Assembly: GCF_946902905.1 (NCBI RefSeq)
Contig: NZ_OX336385.1
Coordinates: 973,501 to 1,037,500, forward strand
DNA length: 64,000 nt
Direction of reading: 5' to 3'
From: Streptococcus sp. Marseille-Q6470
Lineage (GTDB): Bacteria > Bacillota > Bacilli > Lactobacillales > Streptococcaceae
The translations under genes were made by a program, and so were the position numbers. This document shows positions 37,522 to 46,958 of this stretch, piece after piece. Under the pieces are notes generated by a model that saw only the letters and a list, made by a program, of their open reading frames with translations, did not search any database and was not told the origin of the DNA. The first letter of the stretch is position 1, and every line of letters begins with the position of its first letter.

Positions 37522-38232
37522 TTAGCTAAAAATAATATATAGAAACCACATAATTCCTGCCAACAAAATCCAAAATACAAATAGAACACGATGTTTGTTC
37601 GCTTTTGTATCGGCTCCAGTCATATCAAGCTGTTTTTTATCTTCTTGGGGGTTCATTTTCTTCAATTCATCCTGATATGCAACCGAATCTAGAATATTGT
37701 CTTCTGGCAATAATTCTGAAGCATAATAATCAGGAAAGCCCATAGCAAGGCCTATTAAGTTCTCATCCGTTAGAGAAAAATCTAAATCTTTGGGTTGATT
37801 TTCCCGAATAGCTCGGATATTTTTTAACAGTTTATCAGCGACTACAGAGACTTGGTCCATAAAAACTACATCCAAAAGATCAAATCCTAACACATCACCA
37901 TCTTTTACGTTTGCAAGAATATAACGAACAAAGGCATCATATAGTTTCAAGGCTTGTGGGACATTCTCTTCTAAAAAAGACCGATTTTGGAGGGCGTTTT
38001 GCTGGAATTTTTCAATAGGAATCAAGATATCTACATTCTGCTCTTGGTAAAACTTTTCTGCTTGCTCTTCATCTTCTTCGAGTTTTTCTGCTGTTTCCCA
38101 GAGAGCAATAGGAGCTTTTAAATCTTCTTCATCCCAAAACAATTGCCAAAAATAAGGTATTGTGTAAATTCCCTCTGTTAGAATACGGGCTTCATCTCCG
38201 TTTTTTAAGTAAATATAACTTCTATTTGCCAT
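37522..38232 (-). CDS. Uncharacterised MANRSYIY-type protein with C-terminal membrane anchor
   Basis: A 236-residue acidic protein beginning MANRSYIYLKNGDEARILTE and ending in one membrane helix (VLFVFWILLAGIMWFLYIIF), so the soluble part faces the cytosol by a tail-anchored layout. MANRSY-type starts occur in a poorly described DUF group sometimes near polymorphic-toxin loci; I cannot place it further. AAAGGA sits before the ATG at 38230-38232. It lies 88 bp after the SseB-domain gene, and the pair may be one transcript. Confidence 0.7.
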   Translation of the reverse strand: MANRSYIYLKNGDEARILTEGIYTIPYFWQLFWDEEDLKAPIALWETAEKLEEDEEQAEKFYQEQNVDILIPIEKFQQNALQNRSFLEENVPQALKLYDAFVRYILANVKDGDVLGFDLLDVVFMDQVSVVADKLLKNIRAIRENQPKDLDFSLTDENLIGLAMGFPDYYASELLPEDNILDSVAYQDELKKMNPQEDKKQLDMTGADTKANKHRVLFVFWILLAGIMWFLYIIFS

Positions 38233-38320
38233 ATCGTTTCCTTTCACAATCTTTGAAAAAGGTTACTGGTTCAAGTAAGTGTGGATAAAACTGTATAGTT
38301 CCCCAATGTACAAGAACTTT

Positions 38321-39748
38321 CTAATCTTGAGCTCTTCCTTCTTGTTCCTCACTAAGTTTTTGCATGTCTCTAAAAGCTGTTAGGCTAACATAGGCACCCG
38401 CTTCATAGTATTCCGTTGGGTTTATGGCATAATCAAAAACTTCAATCATGCCTCCCGCTTCTTCAATCATGCCATTCCATTTTTCATCGAAAACCATTCT
38501 CAGACGTTTCCAATCGGTAAATACCGGCACAGAATTTCTGCCATCTTTTCCTTCTTTAACTGGAATGTTGAAACTAGAATCTTTTTCCAAGACAAAGGAG
38601 CTTACTTCTGAATTATCCTCTGGGAATCCTGATGTTGCATCTAATGGAAGCAAGAATTTTGCTTTAGGCATAGCCATAGAGAAGAACTTGTAGTAAAGTC
38701 CATAAACTAGTTCTTGCTCTTCTGTAGTCGGTTGGTCCATCTGCCCCATCAAGAGCATCCATCTTACTAGGTCAGGGTTCATTACAGGAACTTGTATTTC
38801 AGGCAAATCAGAAAAATCTGGTTTTTGAACTAAGGCAGAGGCACTGATGCTGACTTCCTTGGAATTAAAGATTGCTCCCAAGGCACCATTTAAGTAAAAG
38901 GCTGTCCCAAGGAAATTTTCAATCCCTTTTTTATCTTCCGTATTTTCAATCAGTTTTACGACTGAGTTTGGTCGACTATCAATGGTTTCCTTAAATTGGC
39001 GATACCAAGATGGTGTCAAAAGCATGATCATGGGATCAGTACATAGGTATCCCTCTTCTCCCCTGTCATAGGTCGTTGAGAAAAGATAGGGTTCACCTGT
39101 TTTTTCTGAATAAACTGCATAAACAGAATCTGCTGCTAACAACTTATCCTTGACAATTTCTGCTAGACGCTCCAACTTGCGGGTGTTAGCTTGATAGCTT
39201 TCTTCACTTTCAGTTTCCTGATTTTGACGGCATTTCCATAAAAAGAGGCGTAAAATCTCTACGCTATCATCAAGACTAGATGCCAAATAGTCTTCATTAG
39301 TCAATTGACCTTCTTGAATGGCTACAAAAGCACGATAAAGAGCATCTGAATAGCTAGATAATTTTTGCTCTTCCTCAATACCTGAACTAAAGAGCACACT
39401 TCCTTTTTTCAGTTTATCCAAAGAAGGAATCATATCAACCACTAGATGGGCAAGAACTTCATCAGTTAGACTATCTGCATCTTTGTTTTGACTGCTGAGT
39501 TTTTTAACCTCTACAGTACCAAGACTTTCCATTCCTTGGTCGGGATTGCAAAATTGCAACTGATCTCCAACCTTGATACTACCTTCTAGACTCCCAACAA
39601 TCAATAATTGATTCGTTTCCTTCATCGGTAACAAATCTAGAACACCCACGCAAACATTGCCTTCCGCCTCTTCTGCTTTCTTATTGGATTCAGTTGTTTC
39701 AGTTGTTTTTGTTGCTTCTGTCTTTTTTAAAAAATCAAAGATTCCCAT
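38321..39748 (-). CDS. SseB-domain protein, uncharacterised (475 aa)
   Basis: A soluble, acidic 475-residue protein. The C-terminal part (about 345-455, with FLLPLDATSG, VPVFTDWKRLRMVF and FDYAINPTEYY) resembles SseB_N domains of secretion-associated and immunity-like proteins. Residues about 30-115 (GSIKVGDQLQFCNPDQGMES) look like a small beta-barrel of the translation-factor type. The middle is not recognised. No signal peptide or membrane segment is seen. It sits between rnmV and the tail-anchored MANRSY gene. Function unknown. Confidence 0.65.
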   Translation of the reverse strand: MGIFDFLKKTEATKTTETTESNKKAEEAEGNVCVGVLDLLPMKETNQLLIVGSLEGSIKVGDQLQFCNPDQGMESLGTVEVKKLSSQNKDADSLTDEVLAHLVVDMIPSLDKLKKGSVLFSSGIEEEQKLSSYSDALYRAFVAIQEGQLTNEDYLASSLDDSVEILRLFLWKCRQNQETESEESYQANTRKLERLAEIVKDKLLAADSVYAVYSEKTGEPYLFSTTYDRGEEGYLCTDPMIMLLTPSWYRQFKETIDSRPNSVVKLIENTEDKKGIENFLGTAFYLNGALGAIFNSKEVSISASALVQKPDFSDLPEIQVPVMNPDLVRWMLLMGQMDQPTTEEQELVYGLYYKFFSMAMPKAKFLLPLDATSGFPEDNSEVSSFVLEKDSSFNIPVKEGKDGRNSVPVFTDWKRLRMVFDEKWNGMIEEAGGMIEVFDYAINPTEYYEAGAYVSLTAFRDMQKLSEEQEGRAQD

Positions 39749-39881
39749 AACTTTTCCTCATTATCTCCACTCAGCACAAATCCTATGGAGTCACTTTTCT
39801 AATGCTTGCTACCAAGCCTGATTAAACCGTATATGATTACTTCTATTGTATCACATTCCCTCCACATTTTGGGGGAGTTTC

Positions 39882-40445
39882 TCAATTCTCATATGATTTC
39901 ATAGCATCTTCAACTTCAGCTAAACGGATGCCAAATAATTCCAAACGCTTGAGAAGTTGCTTCCCATTTGAATAACCAATACGAAGGCTTTCTCCTAGAT
40001 ATTCTCTGCGTTTTCGACTATCTGCCCCAGCCAAAAATCCCAATCGAATCAAGTCACTACGGCTAATATCAAAGTCACTTTCTACTTCAAATTGCTCTGT
40101 TACTTGAGCCAGTGCTGTTTTCAGGTCCTCGTAGCTGGCATGTTCGATTCCTAGAGAACGTCCCTTGGTCTTAGACTTAGGCACTGCCTCGTCTCGTTTG
40201 AGAAAGGCGTGTTGCACTGTCGGAATGGTCGTCATAATCATACGACGGATTCGCTCCCCATTATAATCAGGATCTGTAAAGACAATCACCCCATGACGTT
40301 GGTGTAGACGTTGGATGCGTTCTATATCCTGGTCATTTATTGCGGAACCTCGTGTTTCATAGGTCTCCACATCAAAATAACGTTTAAGATTTGCCGTATC
40401 ATCACGCCCTTCGACTACGATGACTTGGGAAATTTTCTCTTTCAT
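39882..40445 (-). CDS. rnmV: Ribonuclease M5
   Basis: Toprim-fold nuclease that matures 5S rRNA with help from ribosomal protein L18. The 187-residue protein has the Toprim motifs VVEGRDDTANLKRYF and FTDPDYNGERIRR (DxD), and ends with the M5 C-terminal domain. It overlaps tatD by 4 nt. Confidence 0.95.
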   Translation of the reverse strand: MKEKISQVIVVEGRDDTANLKRYFDVETYETRGSAINDQDIERIQRLHQRHGVIVFTDPDYNGERIRRMIMTTIPTVQHAFLKRDEAVPKSKTKGRSLGIEHASYEDLKTALAQVTEQFEVESDFDISRSDLIRLGFLAGADSRKRREYLGESLRIGYSNGKQLLKRLELFGIRLAEVEDAMKSYEN

Positions 40446-41218
40446 GATTTACGTTCCAATCCAAAGATTCGTTCTGCATTTGCACTTGTCGCAGCAGCTA
40501 TTTCTTCTGTCGTCAGACCACGTAAGCCTGCAATAAAGTCCACTACATAGCACGTGTAAGCTGTCTTGTTTTCACGGCCACGTTTAGGAACAGGAGCCAG
40601 GTAAGGGGCATCCGTTTCTACCAAAATCTTGTCCAAAGGTAACTCTCTAGCTGCTTCCTGAATGTCTGTTGCCTTTTTGAAAGTCACCACCCCAGAAAAG
40701 GAAATAGTCATACCTAGCTCCACAAACTTTTCAGCCCACTCCAGAGAACCTGAGAAAGAGTGCATGATGCCGCCACGGGGACCGACTCCTTGGCTCTTGA
40801 TAATCTCATAAGTATCTTCTAGCGCATCACGTGTGTGAACCACAAAAGGTAAGCCCAGTTTCTTAGATAGCTGAATCTGACGACGGAAAACTTGCTCCTG
40901 CACTTCTTTAGGGGCTGTCATCCAGTGATAGTCCAAACCAATTTCACCCAAGGCTACCACTTTAGGATGTTTTAGCTTCTCCAATAGGTATTTCTCAACG
41001 TCTTCTGTATAAGTCCCTGCTTCTGTAGGATGCCATCCAATAGTCGCATAGAGTTGGTCATATTCTTCCACCAACTCTAAGGCACGCTCAATCGTCGGCT
41101 TGTCAAAACCAACGATATTCATCCGAGACACACCCATCTCAGCTGCTAAGGCTATTTCTTCTGCTTCTCTTCCTGAAAATTCTTCCACATTCAAGTGGGT
41201 ATGTGTATCAAAAATCAT
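40442..41218 (-). CDS. tatD: TatD-family metal-dependent DNase
   Basis: A 258-residue TIM-barrel hydrolase. Metal ligands appear in FDTHTHLN, GEIGLDYHW, VVHTRDA and HSFSG, with the final Asp in VETDAPYLAP. TatD proteins have 3'-5' exonuclease activity and are linked to DNA repair. The pair tatD-rnmV is conserved in Firmicutes. Confidence 0.94.
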   Translation of the reverse strand: MIFDTHTHLNVEEFSGREAEEIALAAEMGVSRMNIVGFDKPTIERALELVEEYDQLYATIGWHPTEAGTYTEDVEKYLLEKLKHPKVVALGEIGLDYHWMTAPKEVQEQVFRRQIQLSKKLGLPFVVHTRDALEDTYEIIKSQGVGPRGGIMHSFSGSLEWAEKFVELGMTISFSGVVTFKKATDIQEAARELPLDKILVETDAPYLAPVPKRGRENKTAYTCYVVDFIAGLRGLTTEEIAAATSANAERIFGLERKS

Positions 41219-41310
41219 TTATATTTCCTCGTTTTTTCTACTTTCTATTATACCAAAAAACTAGTCGCATCCTTATAGGAAAAAAATATTTTGAAATCAA
41301 TGATTTTCCC

Positions 41311-41339
41311 TTGACGGTATTTTTTCATAGCAGTATAAT
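41311..41339 (+). promoter_or_regulatory. kimA promoter
   Basis: TTGACG at 41311-41316 and TATAAT at 41334-41339 with a 17-bp spacer, 34 bp before the start codon. The short leader leaves no room for a c-di-AMP riboswitch. Confidence 0.85.
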
Positions 41340-41373
41340 AGCTCTTGTTGAAAATTTCAAAAAAGGAAAGAAA

Positions 41374-43218
41374 ATGTTTACAAAACTTAAATATACCTTT
41401 ATCGGTCGTCCTCTAAAATCCTTAACTGAGGGTGAAGGAGGACTTCTTGGAAAAACACAGGCACTTGCAATGCTCTCAAGCGATGCCCTTTCATCTATCG
41501 CCTATGGACCTGAGCAGGTCGTCCTTGTCTTGGCTAGCCTATCTCCGCTTGCTATTTGGTGGAGTCTCCCTATCGGCATTTTTGTCCTCTTGCTACTTGC
41601 TAGTCTAACCATTTCTTACCGACAAATCATCCATGCCTACCCTCAAGGTGGAGGTGCCTATATGGTTACTCGAGAAAACCTCTCCCCTGAGTTAGGTTTG
41701 ATTGCTGGGGGAAGTCTACTTGTTGACTACATGCTGACAGTAGCTGTATCCGTGGCTGCAGGTGCTGATGCGATCACAGCCGCACTTCCTGCTCTCCATC
41801 CCTACAACCTCCACATCTCCATTTTTCTAGTATGTTTGCTCATGCTTTTGAATCTGAGAGGCTTGAGGGAATCTGCTAGTTCTCTGATGATCCCTGTCTA
41901 TCTCTTTATCTTTAGCACGGTCTTCCTCTTATTGTTTGGTATCTTCCAACTATTGACAGGTTCTCTAAGCTATCATGCAACTTCTGCAATTGGTCAAACT
42001 GTCCCAAGTCTCTCAATCGTCCTAATTTTAAGGGCCTTCACAAGCGGTTCGGCTTCACTAACTGGAGTTGAAGCTATCTCAAATGCTGTTCCATTTTTCA
42101 AGACCCCAAAAGAAAAGAATGCGGCTCAAACATTGACCATCATGTCTCTGATTCTTGGATTTCTATTTGCAGGAATTACCTTCCTAAACTACTGGATGGG
42201 GATTACACCTCAACACGGAGAAACAATCCTTTCACAAATGGCTAAAGGAATTTTAGGGGATTCTGCTCTTGGTCAGATTGTTTATTATCTCTTCCAATTC
42301 TCAACTGCCCTAATCCTAGCCGTTGCTGCAAATACTGGTTTTTCTGCCTTTCCAATGTTGGCTTACAATATGGCTAAAAACAAGTACATGCCCCATCTTT
42401 TTATGGAAAAAGGAGATCGTCTAGGCTACTCAAACGGTATCCTAACCTTGGCCTTTGGCGCTATGATTCTTCTGCTCATTTTTAACGGAAATACAGAACG
42501 CTTGATTCCTCTCTATACTATCGGAGTTTTCGTTCCTTTTGCACTTTCTCAAACAGGGATGATTCGCCACTGGAAAAAAGAAAAAGGCTCTCATTTCTTA
42601 AAATCTGCCTTTGCTAACATCCTCGGCGCTATCATTTGTTACGCTATCGTTCTTATCCTACTCTTCTTCAGACTTGGAGATATCTGGCCATTCTTCCCAA
42701 TCATCTTGGTCCTAACTTTCCTCTTCTTGTCCATCCACAGTCATTACCAAAAGGTGGCGAAACAACTTCGACTTTATGAAGGAATTCAAAAGAAAACCTA
42801 CGATGGCAATGTCGTCCTTGTCTTAGTGGGAAATGTGACTCGAGTCAGCGTTGGAGCGATTAATTACGCTCAAAGCATAGGAGATGAGGTTTTGGCTATG
42901 CATATTTCCACCAAGGAAACGGAGGAAAAAGACCAAGAAATCCTTCAAGAATTCGCCGACTACTTCCCAAATATCACTCTAAAAAACATTAATACTAGCT
43001 ATCGCGATATCATCACTCCTACAGTTCGATATGTTCGAAAAATCTCTCAAGAAGCCAAGAAAAAGAACTACACGGTTACAGTTCTAGTTCCCCAGTTTAT
43101 CCCTAATAAACCTTGGCAAAATATCCTACACAATCAAATGAGCCTCAAATTGAAATACGCTCTCAGATGGCACGAAGATGTCGTCGTTGCTAGCTACTCT
43201 TATCATTTGAAAGAATAA
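41374..43218 (+). CDS. kimA: KimA-type potassium importer (KUP/APC superfamily)
   Basis: A 614-residue transporter with about 12 membrane helices followed by a universal-stress-like cytosolic domain (about 460-614). Long stretches match B. subtilis KimA, including LAMLSSDALSSIAYGPEQ, YPQGGGAYMVTRENL, LTGVEAISNAVPFF and AANTGFSAFP. KimA is a high-affinity, proton-coupled K+ importer inhibited by cyclic di-AMP through its C-terminal domain. AAAGGAAAG precedes the ATG at 41374; the frame is open upstream but without a site. Monocistronic with its own promoter and terminator. Confidence 0.9.
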   Translation: MFTKLKYTFIGRPLKSLTEGEGGLLGKTQALAMLSSDALSSIAYGPEQVVLVLASLSPLAIWWSLPIGIFVLLLLASLTISYRQIIHAYPQGGGAYMVTRENLSPELGLIAGGSLLVDYMLTVAVSVAAGADAITAALPALHPYNLHISIFLVCLLMLLNLRGLRESASSLMIPVYLFIFSTVFLLLFGIFQLLTGSLSYHATSAIGQTVPSLSIVLILRAFTSGSASLTGVEAISNAVPFFKTPKEKNAAQTLTIMSLILGFLFAGITFLNYWMGITPQHGETILSQMAKGILGDSALGQIVYYLFQFSTALILAVAANTGFSAFPMLAYNMAKNKYMPHLFMEKGDRLGYSNGILTLAFGAMILLLIFNGNTERLIPLYTIGVFVPFALSQTGMIRHWKKEKGSHFLKSAFANILGAIICYAIVLILLFFRLGDIWPFFPIILVLTFLFLSIHSHYQKVAKQLRLYEGIQKKTYDGNVVLVLVGNVTRVSVGAINYAQSIGDEVLAMHISTKETEEKDQEILQEFADYFPNITLKNINTSYRDIITPTVRYVRKISQEAKKKNYTVTVLVPQFIPNKPWQNILHNQMSLKLKYALRWHEDVVVASYSYHLKE

Positions 43219-43220
43219 AG

Positions 43221-43266
43221 AAAAGCTCAAAACCAGAAAACTTAACCTCTGATCTTGAGCTTTTTC
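43221..43266 (+). terminator. Terminator of kimA
   Basis: AAAGCTCAA and TTGAGCTTT arms with a 24-nt loop, followed by TTC; 3 bp after the stop. Confidence 0.75.
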
Positions 43267-43345
43267 TATATGTGATTTTTTCAAGACGTCTTCTAAAATG
43301 TTTATTCTCAATCAATAACTTTAGAAAATTCTATCTTTTAGATAA

Positions 43346-43376
43346 AAGAAAAATCAGTAGGCTCGAGTTCCTACTG
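43346..43376 (-). terminator. Terminator of rpmH
   Basis: CAGTAGG and CCTACTG on the minus strand form a 7-bp stem with an 8-nt loop, followed by ATTTTTCTTTT. Confidence 0.8.
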
Positions 43377-43400
43377 ACTTCTTTGTTTCATTTGTTTGGA

Positions 43401-43535
43401 TTATGCAGCCAAAACTTTGCGTCCTTTACGACGACGAGCTGCCAATACGCGACGACCGTTTTTAGTTGACATACGGTTACGGAATCCGTGTTTGCGCGCA
43501 CGACGAAGTTTACTTGGTTGATAAGTACGTTTCAC
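43401..43535 (-). CDS. rpmH: 50S ribosomal protein L34
   Basis: A 44-residue, highly basic ribosomal protein: [17 protein letters not shown] and so on to RKGRKVLAA. The start codon is GTG (43533-43535), preceded by GGAGG 8 nt upstream. The usual neighbours rnpA and yidC2 are not adjacent here, as in other streptococci. Confidence 0.97.
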
Positions 43536-43679
43536 GATGAATACCTCCTCATAGATTTTGTATTCGTTTAGCCGGCTATAAAGTGATCAGTTACTAAACA
43601 TACTTTACTATTCTATCTGATTCTTACTTATTTGTCAATAGCTCTGACAAATGTTTCCAGCTTTTTTGCTATGAAAGCC

Positions 43680-44894
43680 TTATCTACGATACTGCTTCAA
43701 GAAGCGAGTCATCTTTTCCTGTATTTGGGCTAACTCATCAACACGTGGTAGATAAACGATACGGAAGTGATCTGGTTCTTTCCAGTTGAAGCCACGTCCA
43801 TGTACCAAAAGCACTTTTTCTTGTTTCAAGAAATTAAGGACAAATTGTTCATCGTCATCGATACGGTACATATTGCGGTCGATTTTAGGGAAGATATAAA
43901 GACCTGCTTTTGGCTTAACAGCTGATAAACCAGGGATATCTTGAATGGCATTATAAATAAAGTTTCTTTGTTCATAGATACGACCACCAGGAAGAAGCAA
44001 CTCATCCACTGACTGGTGACCACCTAGTGACGTTTGAACTACCTGCTGAGCAAGGACGTTCGAACAGAGACGCATGTTTGAAAGCATGTTGAGACCTTCA
44101 ATGTAGCCCTTTACATGATGTTTAGGTCCAGACAAGACCATCCAACCAACACGGAAACCAGCGATACGGTGAGATTTAGACAGACCATTCATGCTGACAC
44201 AGAAAAGGTCTGGAGCCAAACTTGCGACTGGTGTGTGGACATTGCCATCCATAACCATACGGTCGTAAATTTCATCCGCAAAGATAATCAAGTCATTTTG
44301 ACGGGCAATCTCGATGATATCTAGTAAGAGTTCTTTAGGATAGAGAGCCCCCGTTGGGTTATTTGGATTGATTAAAACGATAGCCTTGGTATTTGAACTA
44401 ATCTTAGACTTAATGTCATCTAGGTCTGGATACCATTCCGCTTCTTCATCACAGATGTAGTGAACGGCATTTCCCCCAGCCAAGCTGACAGCAGCAGTCC
44501 AAAGTGGATAATCAGGCATAGGAACCAAGACCTCATCGCCATTGTCCAAGAGACCTTGCATAGACATAACGATTAGCTCACTAACCCCATTTCCAAGGTA
44601 GATATCATCAATATCCACATTGGGGAATTTCTTTAGTTGGCAATACTGCATGATGGCCTTACGAGCTGAAAAGATACCTTTTGAATCTGAATAGCCTTCA
44701 CTATCACGGGCATTCATAATCAAGTCGTGGATAACCTCATCTGGAGCTGTAAAGCCAAACTCAGCTGGGTTTCCTGTATTCAAACGGAGAATTTTTTCTC
44801 CATTTGCACGCATACGCATGGCTTCTTCCAAAACTGGACCACGAATATCATAAGCCACATGCTCTAATTTTATTGATTTATTAAATTCTTTCAT
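43680..44894 (-). CDS. alaT: Alanine/aspartate-type aminotransferase (AlaT-like)
   Basis: PLP-dependent class I aminotransferase, 404 residues, probably pyruvate to alanine. It starts MKEFNKSIKLEHVAYDIRGP after AGGAA; the open frame continues 53 codons upstream without a start site. Visible motifs are LNTGNPAEFGF, LINPNNPTGALYP, IFADEIYDRM and the PLP Lys in NGLSKSHRIAGFRVGW. It has its own promoter downstream of the structured RNA. Confidence 0.9.
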   Translation of the reverse strand: MKEFNKSIKLEHVAYDIRGPVLEEAMRMRANGEKILRLNTGNPAEFGFTAPDEVIHDLIMNARDSEGYSDSKGIFSARKAIMQYCQLKKFPNVDIDDIYLGNGVSELIVMSMQGLLDNGDEVLVPMPDYPLWTAAVSLAGGNAVHYICDEEAEWYPDLDDIKSKISSNTKAIVLINPNNPTGALYPKELLLDIIEIARQNDLIIFADEIYDRMVMDGNVHTPVASLAPDLFCVSMNGLSKSHRIAGFRVGWMVLSGPKHHVKGYIEGLNMLSNMRLCSNVLAQQVVQTSLGGHQSVDELLLPGGRIYEQRNFIYNAIQDIPGLSAVKPKAGLYIFPKIDRNMYRIDDDEQFVLNFLKQEKVLLVHGRGFNWKEPDHFRIVYLPRVDELAQIQEKMTRFLKQYRR

Positions 44895-44925
44895 TTGAGT
44901 TCCTCTATTCATCAGGATAGTTAAT

Positions 44926-44954
44926 ATTATACCACTCCAAAACGAAATCGTAAA
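44926..44954 (-). promoter_or_regulatory. alaT promoter
   Basis: TTTACG and TATAAT with a 17-bp spacer and an extended TGG before the -10, 32 bp upstream of the ATG. Confidence 0.75.
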
Positions 44955-44973
44955 TTTCTCAGTACTATTCCAC

Positions 44974-44997
44974 AAAAAAACCTTGCTTAATGCAAGG
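44974..44997 (-). terminator. Terminator of the structured RNA
   Basis: CCTTGC and GCAAGG form the stem with a 5-nt loop, then TTTTTTT on the minus strand. It immediately follows and slightly overlaps the 3' arm of the terminal stem. Confidence 0.9.
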
Positions 44998-45287
44998 TAA
45001 CAGAGCAAGGTCGATTTCTTTCTGTATTTGGAGAAGAAAGAGTAGAAAAACACCCTATAAGTTGACCAAATTCGACCAAAATCTTTCTAGAGTAACTCTC
45101 ATGATCGAAAACAAAGTTCTTATAATGGATGGTAACTGCATGGACGGAAGAGCCTATCCTCTCATCCAGCAAAACGCAAAGAAAAAATAAGTAGACTCAC
45201 CAACATTAGATGTAATGTCTGGGCTAATACGAGTCTCATTGTAAAGAATGTACCATCGCATTACCTTATTTCCCTTGCCCTGTCACC
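44974..45287 (-). ncRNA. Structured non-coding RNA between gltX and alaT
   Basis: About 310 nt with its own promoter and terminator. The ends pair in a 15-bp stem: GGTGACAGGGCAAGG (45287-45273) with CCTTGCTCTGTTACC (45010-44996). Inside are at least four stems: AGACTC/GAGTCT (45193-45198 with 45231-45236) capped by CCA-ACATTA pairing; TGGATG/CGTCCA with AGAG/CTCT (45141-45168); CATCC..TATAAG with CTTATA-GGGTG (45119-45131 with 45051-45061); and TTCGATC/GGTCGAA (45103-45109 with 45071-45077). Many pairs are G-U. It lacks T-box, RNase P, tmRNA and SRP signature sequences. 6S RNA or the lactic-acid-bacterial asd RNA are candidates, unconfirmed. Confidence 0.75.
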
Positions 45288-45291
45288 TCAT

Positions 45292-45320
45292 ATTATACAC
45301 TAAAATCTTTGCATTTTCAA
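45292..45320 (-). promoter_or_regulatory. Promoter of the structured RNA
   Basis: TTGAAA and TATAAT with a 17-bp spacer on the minus strand. The expected start falls on the first base of the closing stem. Confidence 0.85.
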
Positions 45321-45330
45321 ACAAGTATAC

Positions 45331-45367
45331 ATACAAAAAGAACTCAATATTTGAGCTCTTTTTGTAT
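45331..45367 (-). terminator. Terminator of gltX
   Basis: AAAAAGAGCTCAA and TTGAGTTCTTTTT pair with one G-U; it is nearly symmetric and overlaps the stop region of gltX. Confidence 0.8.
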
Positions 45368-45368
45368 G

Positions 45369-46829
45369 CTATTTAGCAATTTCTGCCAACATTTTCTCAA
45401 TGTGTTGGATGGATTTTTCACGTCCAAGCAAGTAGATGGTATCTGGCAATTCAGGACCATGCATTTCACCTGAAACGGCGATACGGATTGGCATGAAGAG
45501 ATTTTTCCCTTTGATACCAGTTTCCTTTTGGACTGCTTTGATTTGTGGGAAGATATTTTCTACCACAAACTCATCATCTGACATAGCTTCAAGTTTGGCT
45601 TTAAAGGCTTCAAGTACAGTCGGCACTGTTTCACCAGCCATGACTTCTCGTTCAGCTTCTGTCAATTCTGGGAAGTCTGAGAAGAAAAGGTCTGTCAATG
45701 GAACAATTTCGTCCACTGACTTCATTTGTGGTTTGTAGAGCTCCACCAATTTCTCAGCCTTGTCTGTCAAACGTCCTGCTTCTTCGAGGAATGGTTTGGC
45801 CATTTCAAAGATAGTCTCAAGATCCGCATTCTTAATGTACTCATTACTCATCCAGTCCATTTTCTTCTGGTCGAAGGCTGCTGGAGACTTGCTGAGACGG
45901 TTTTCATCAAAGAGCTTGATGAGTTCTTGACGAGAGAAGATTTCATCTTCCCCACCAGGATTCCATCCAAGAAGGGCGATAAAGTTAAAGACTGCTTCTG
46001 GAAGGTAACCTTTCTTGCGGTAATCTTCGATAAATTGAAGGGTGTTGGTGTCCCGTTTAGACAACTTCTTACCAGTTTCAGAGTTGATGATAAGTGTCAT
46101 GTGACCAAACTCAGGTGCTTCCCATCCAAGTGCTTCATAAACCATGAGTTGTTTTGGTGTATTGGCAATGTGGTCATCTCCACGAATGACATGAGAGATT
46201 TGCATATCGTGGTCATCAATCACAACGGCAAAGTTGTAAGTTGGGTAACCATCTTTCTTTTGGATAACCCAGTCCCCACCGATATTGCCACCTTCAAACT
46301 CGATATCGCCTTTGACCATGTCATGCCACTTGTAAATACCAGACTCATTGACAGCCAAACGAACAGTCGGGATAATCCCTGCAGCTTCACGTTCTGCAAC
46401 GTAAGCTGTTTTTTCTTCTTGGCTCATACCAAGGTATTCGTTAATGTAACGAGGTGTTTCACCAGCGGCTTCTTGGCGTTCACGTTCAGCTGCTAACTCT
46501 TCTTCTGTAACGTAAGATTTGTAGGCTTTCCCTTCAGCCAAGAGTTGGTCGATATATTTTTGATAGAGTTCCAAACGCTCAGACTGGCGGTAGTTTTCAT
46601 GAGTCTCTGGACTTTCATCCCAGTCCATGCCTAACCAACGAAGGTTTTCAAGCTGTGAACGTTCTCCATCTTCGACATGACGTTTGCGGTCCGTATCTTC
46701 GATACGGATGATAAAAGTTCCACCATGGTGGCGTGCATACAAATAGTTAAACAATGCTGTACGGGCATTACCGATGTGTAATAGTCCTGTTGGACTTGGT
46801 GCATAACGCACACGAATATCTTTTGACAT
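45369..46829 (-). CDS. gltX: Glutamyl-tRNA synthetase
   Basis: Class I aminoacyl-tRNA synthetase, 486 residues; in streptococci it charges tRNA-Glu and mischarges tRNA-Gln for the GatCAB route. It shows the HIGH-type motif [18 protein letters not shown], the KMSKS-type motif KLSKRD and a C-terminal anticodon-binding helical domain. Monocistronic. Confidence 0.97.
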   Translation of the reverse strand: MSKDIRVRYAPSPTGLLHIGNARTALFNYLYARHHGGTFIIRIEDTDRKRHVEDGERSQLENLRWLGMDWDESPETHENYRQSERLELYQKYIDQLLAEGKAYKSYVTEEELAAERERQEAAGETPRYINEYLGMSQEEKTAYVAEREAAGIIPTVRLAVNESGIYKWHDMVKGDIEFEGGNIGGDWVIQKKDGYPTYNFAVVIDDHDMQISHVIRGDDHIANTPKQLMVYEALGWEAPEFGHMTLIINSETGKKLSKRDTNTLQFIEDYRKKGYLPEAVFNFIALLGWNPGGEDEIFSRQELIKLFDENRLSKSPAAFDQKKMDWMSNEYIKNADLETIFEMAKPFLEEAGRLTDKAEKLVELYKPQMKSVDEIVPLTDLFFSDFPELTEAEREVMAGETVPTVLEAFKAKLEAMSDDEFVVENIFPQIKAVQKETGIKGKNLFMPIRIAVSGEMHGPELPDTIYLLGREKSIQHIEKMLAEIAK

Positions 46830-46925
46830 ATCTTCTCCTATAAAGTCTCTAGGCGTCTGCCTTTTTGCTCTCTATATTATATCACAAGTCTTGCCAGAGT
46901 CCAATTTCTCTTTTCAAGAAATAGC

Positions 46926-46952
46926 AAAAAGAGTGGATTTACCACTCTTTTT
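46926..46952 (-). terminator. Terminator of pgi
   Basis: AAAAAGAGTGG and CCACTCTTTTT form an 11-bp stem with a 5-nt loop, just after the pgi stop. Confidence 0.9.
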
Positions 46953-46958
46953 AGTCAA

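Noticed and set aside
41219..41373. c-di-AMP (ydaO-type) riboswitch before kimA
   Set aside because: The predicted transcript leader is under 35 nt, too short for that aptamer.
44990..45190. 66-residue plus-strand open frame in the gltX-alaT gap
   Set aside because: It lies antisense within the structured RNA, has no ribosome-binding site and no family features.
44974..45287. T-box or amino-acid leader for alaT
   Set aside because: No AGGGTGGNACCGCG T-box sequence, and alaT has its own promoter downstream of the terminator.
45726..46496. 256-codon plus-strand open frame
   Set aside because: Fully antisense to gltX; no ribosome-binding site or recognisable domain.
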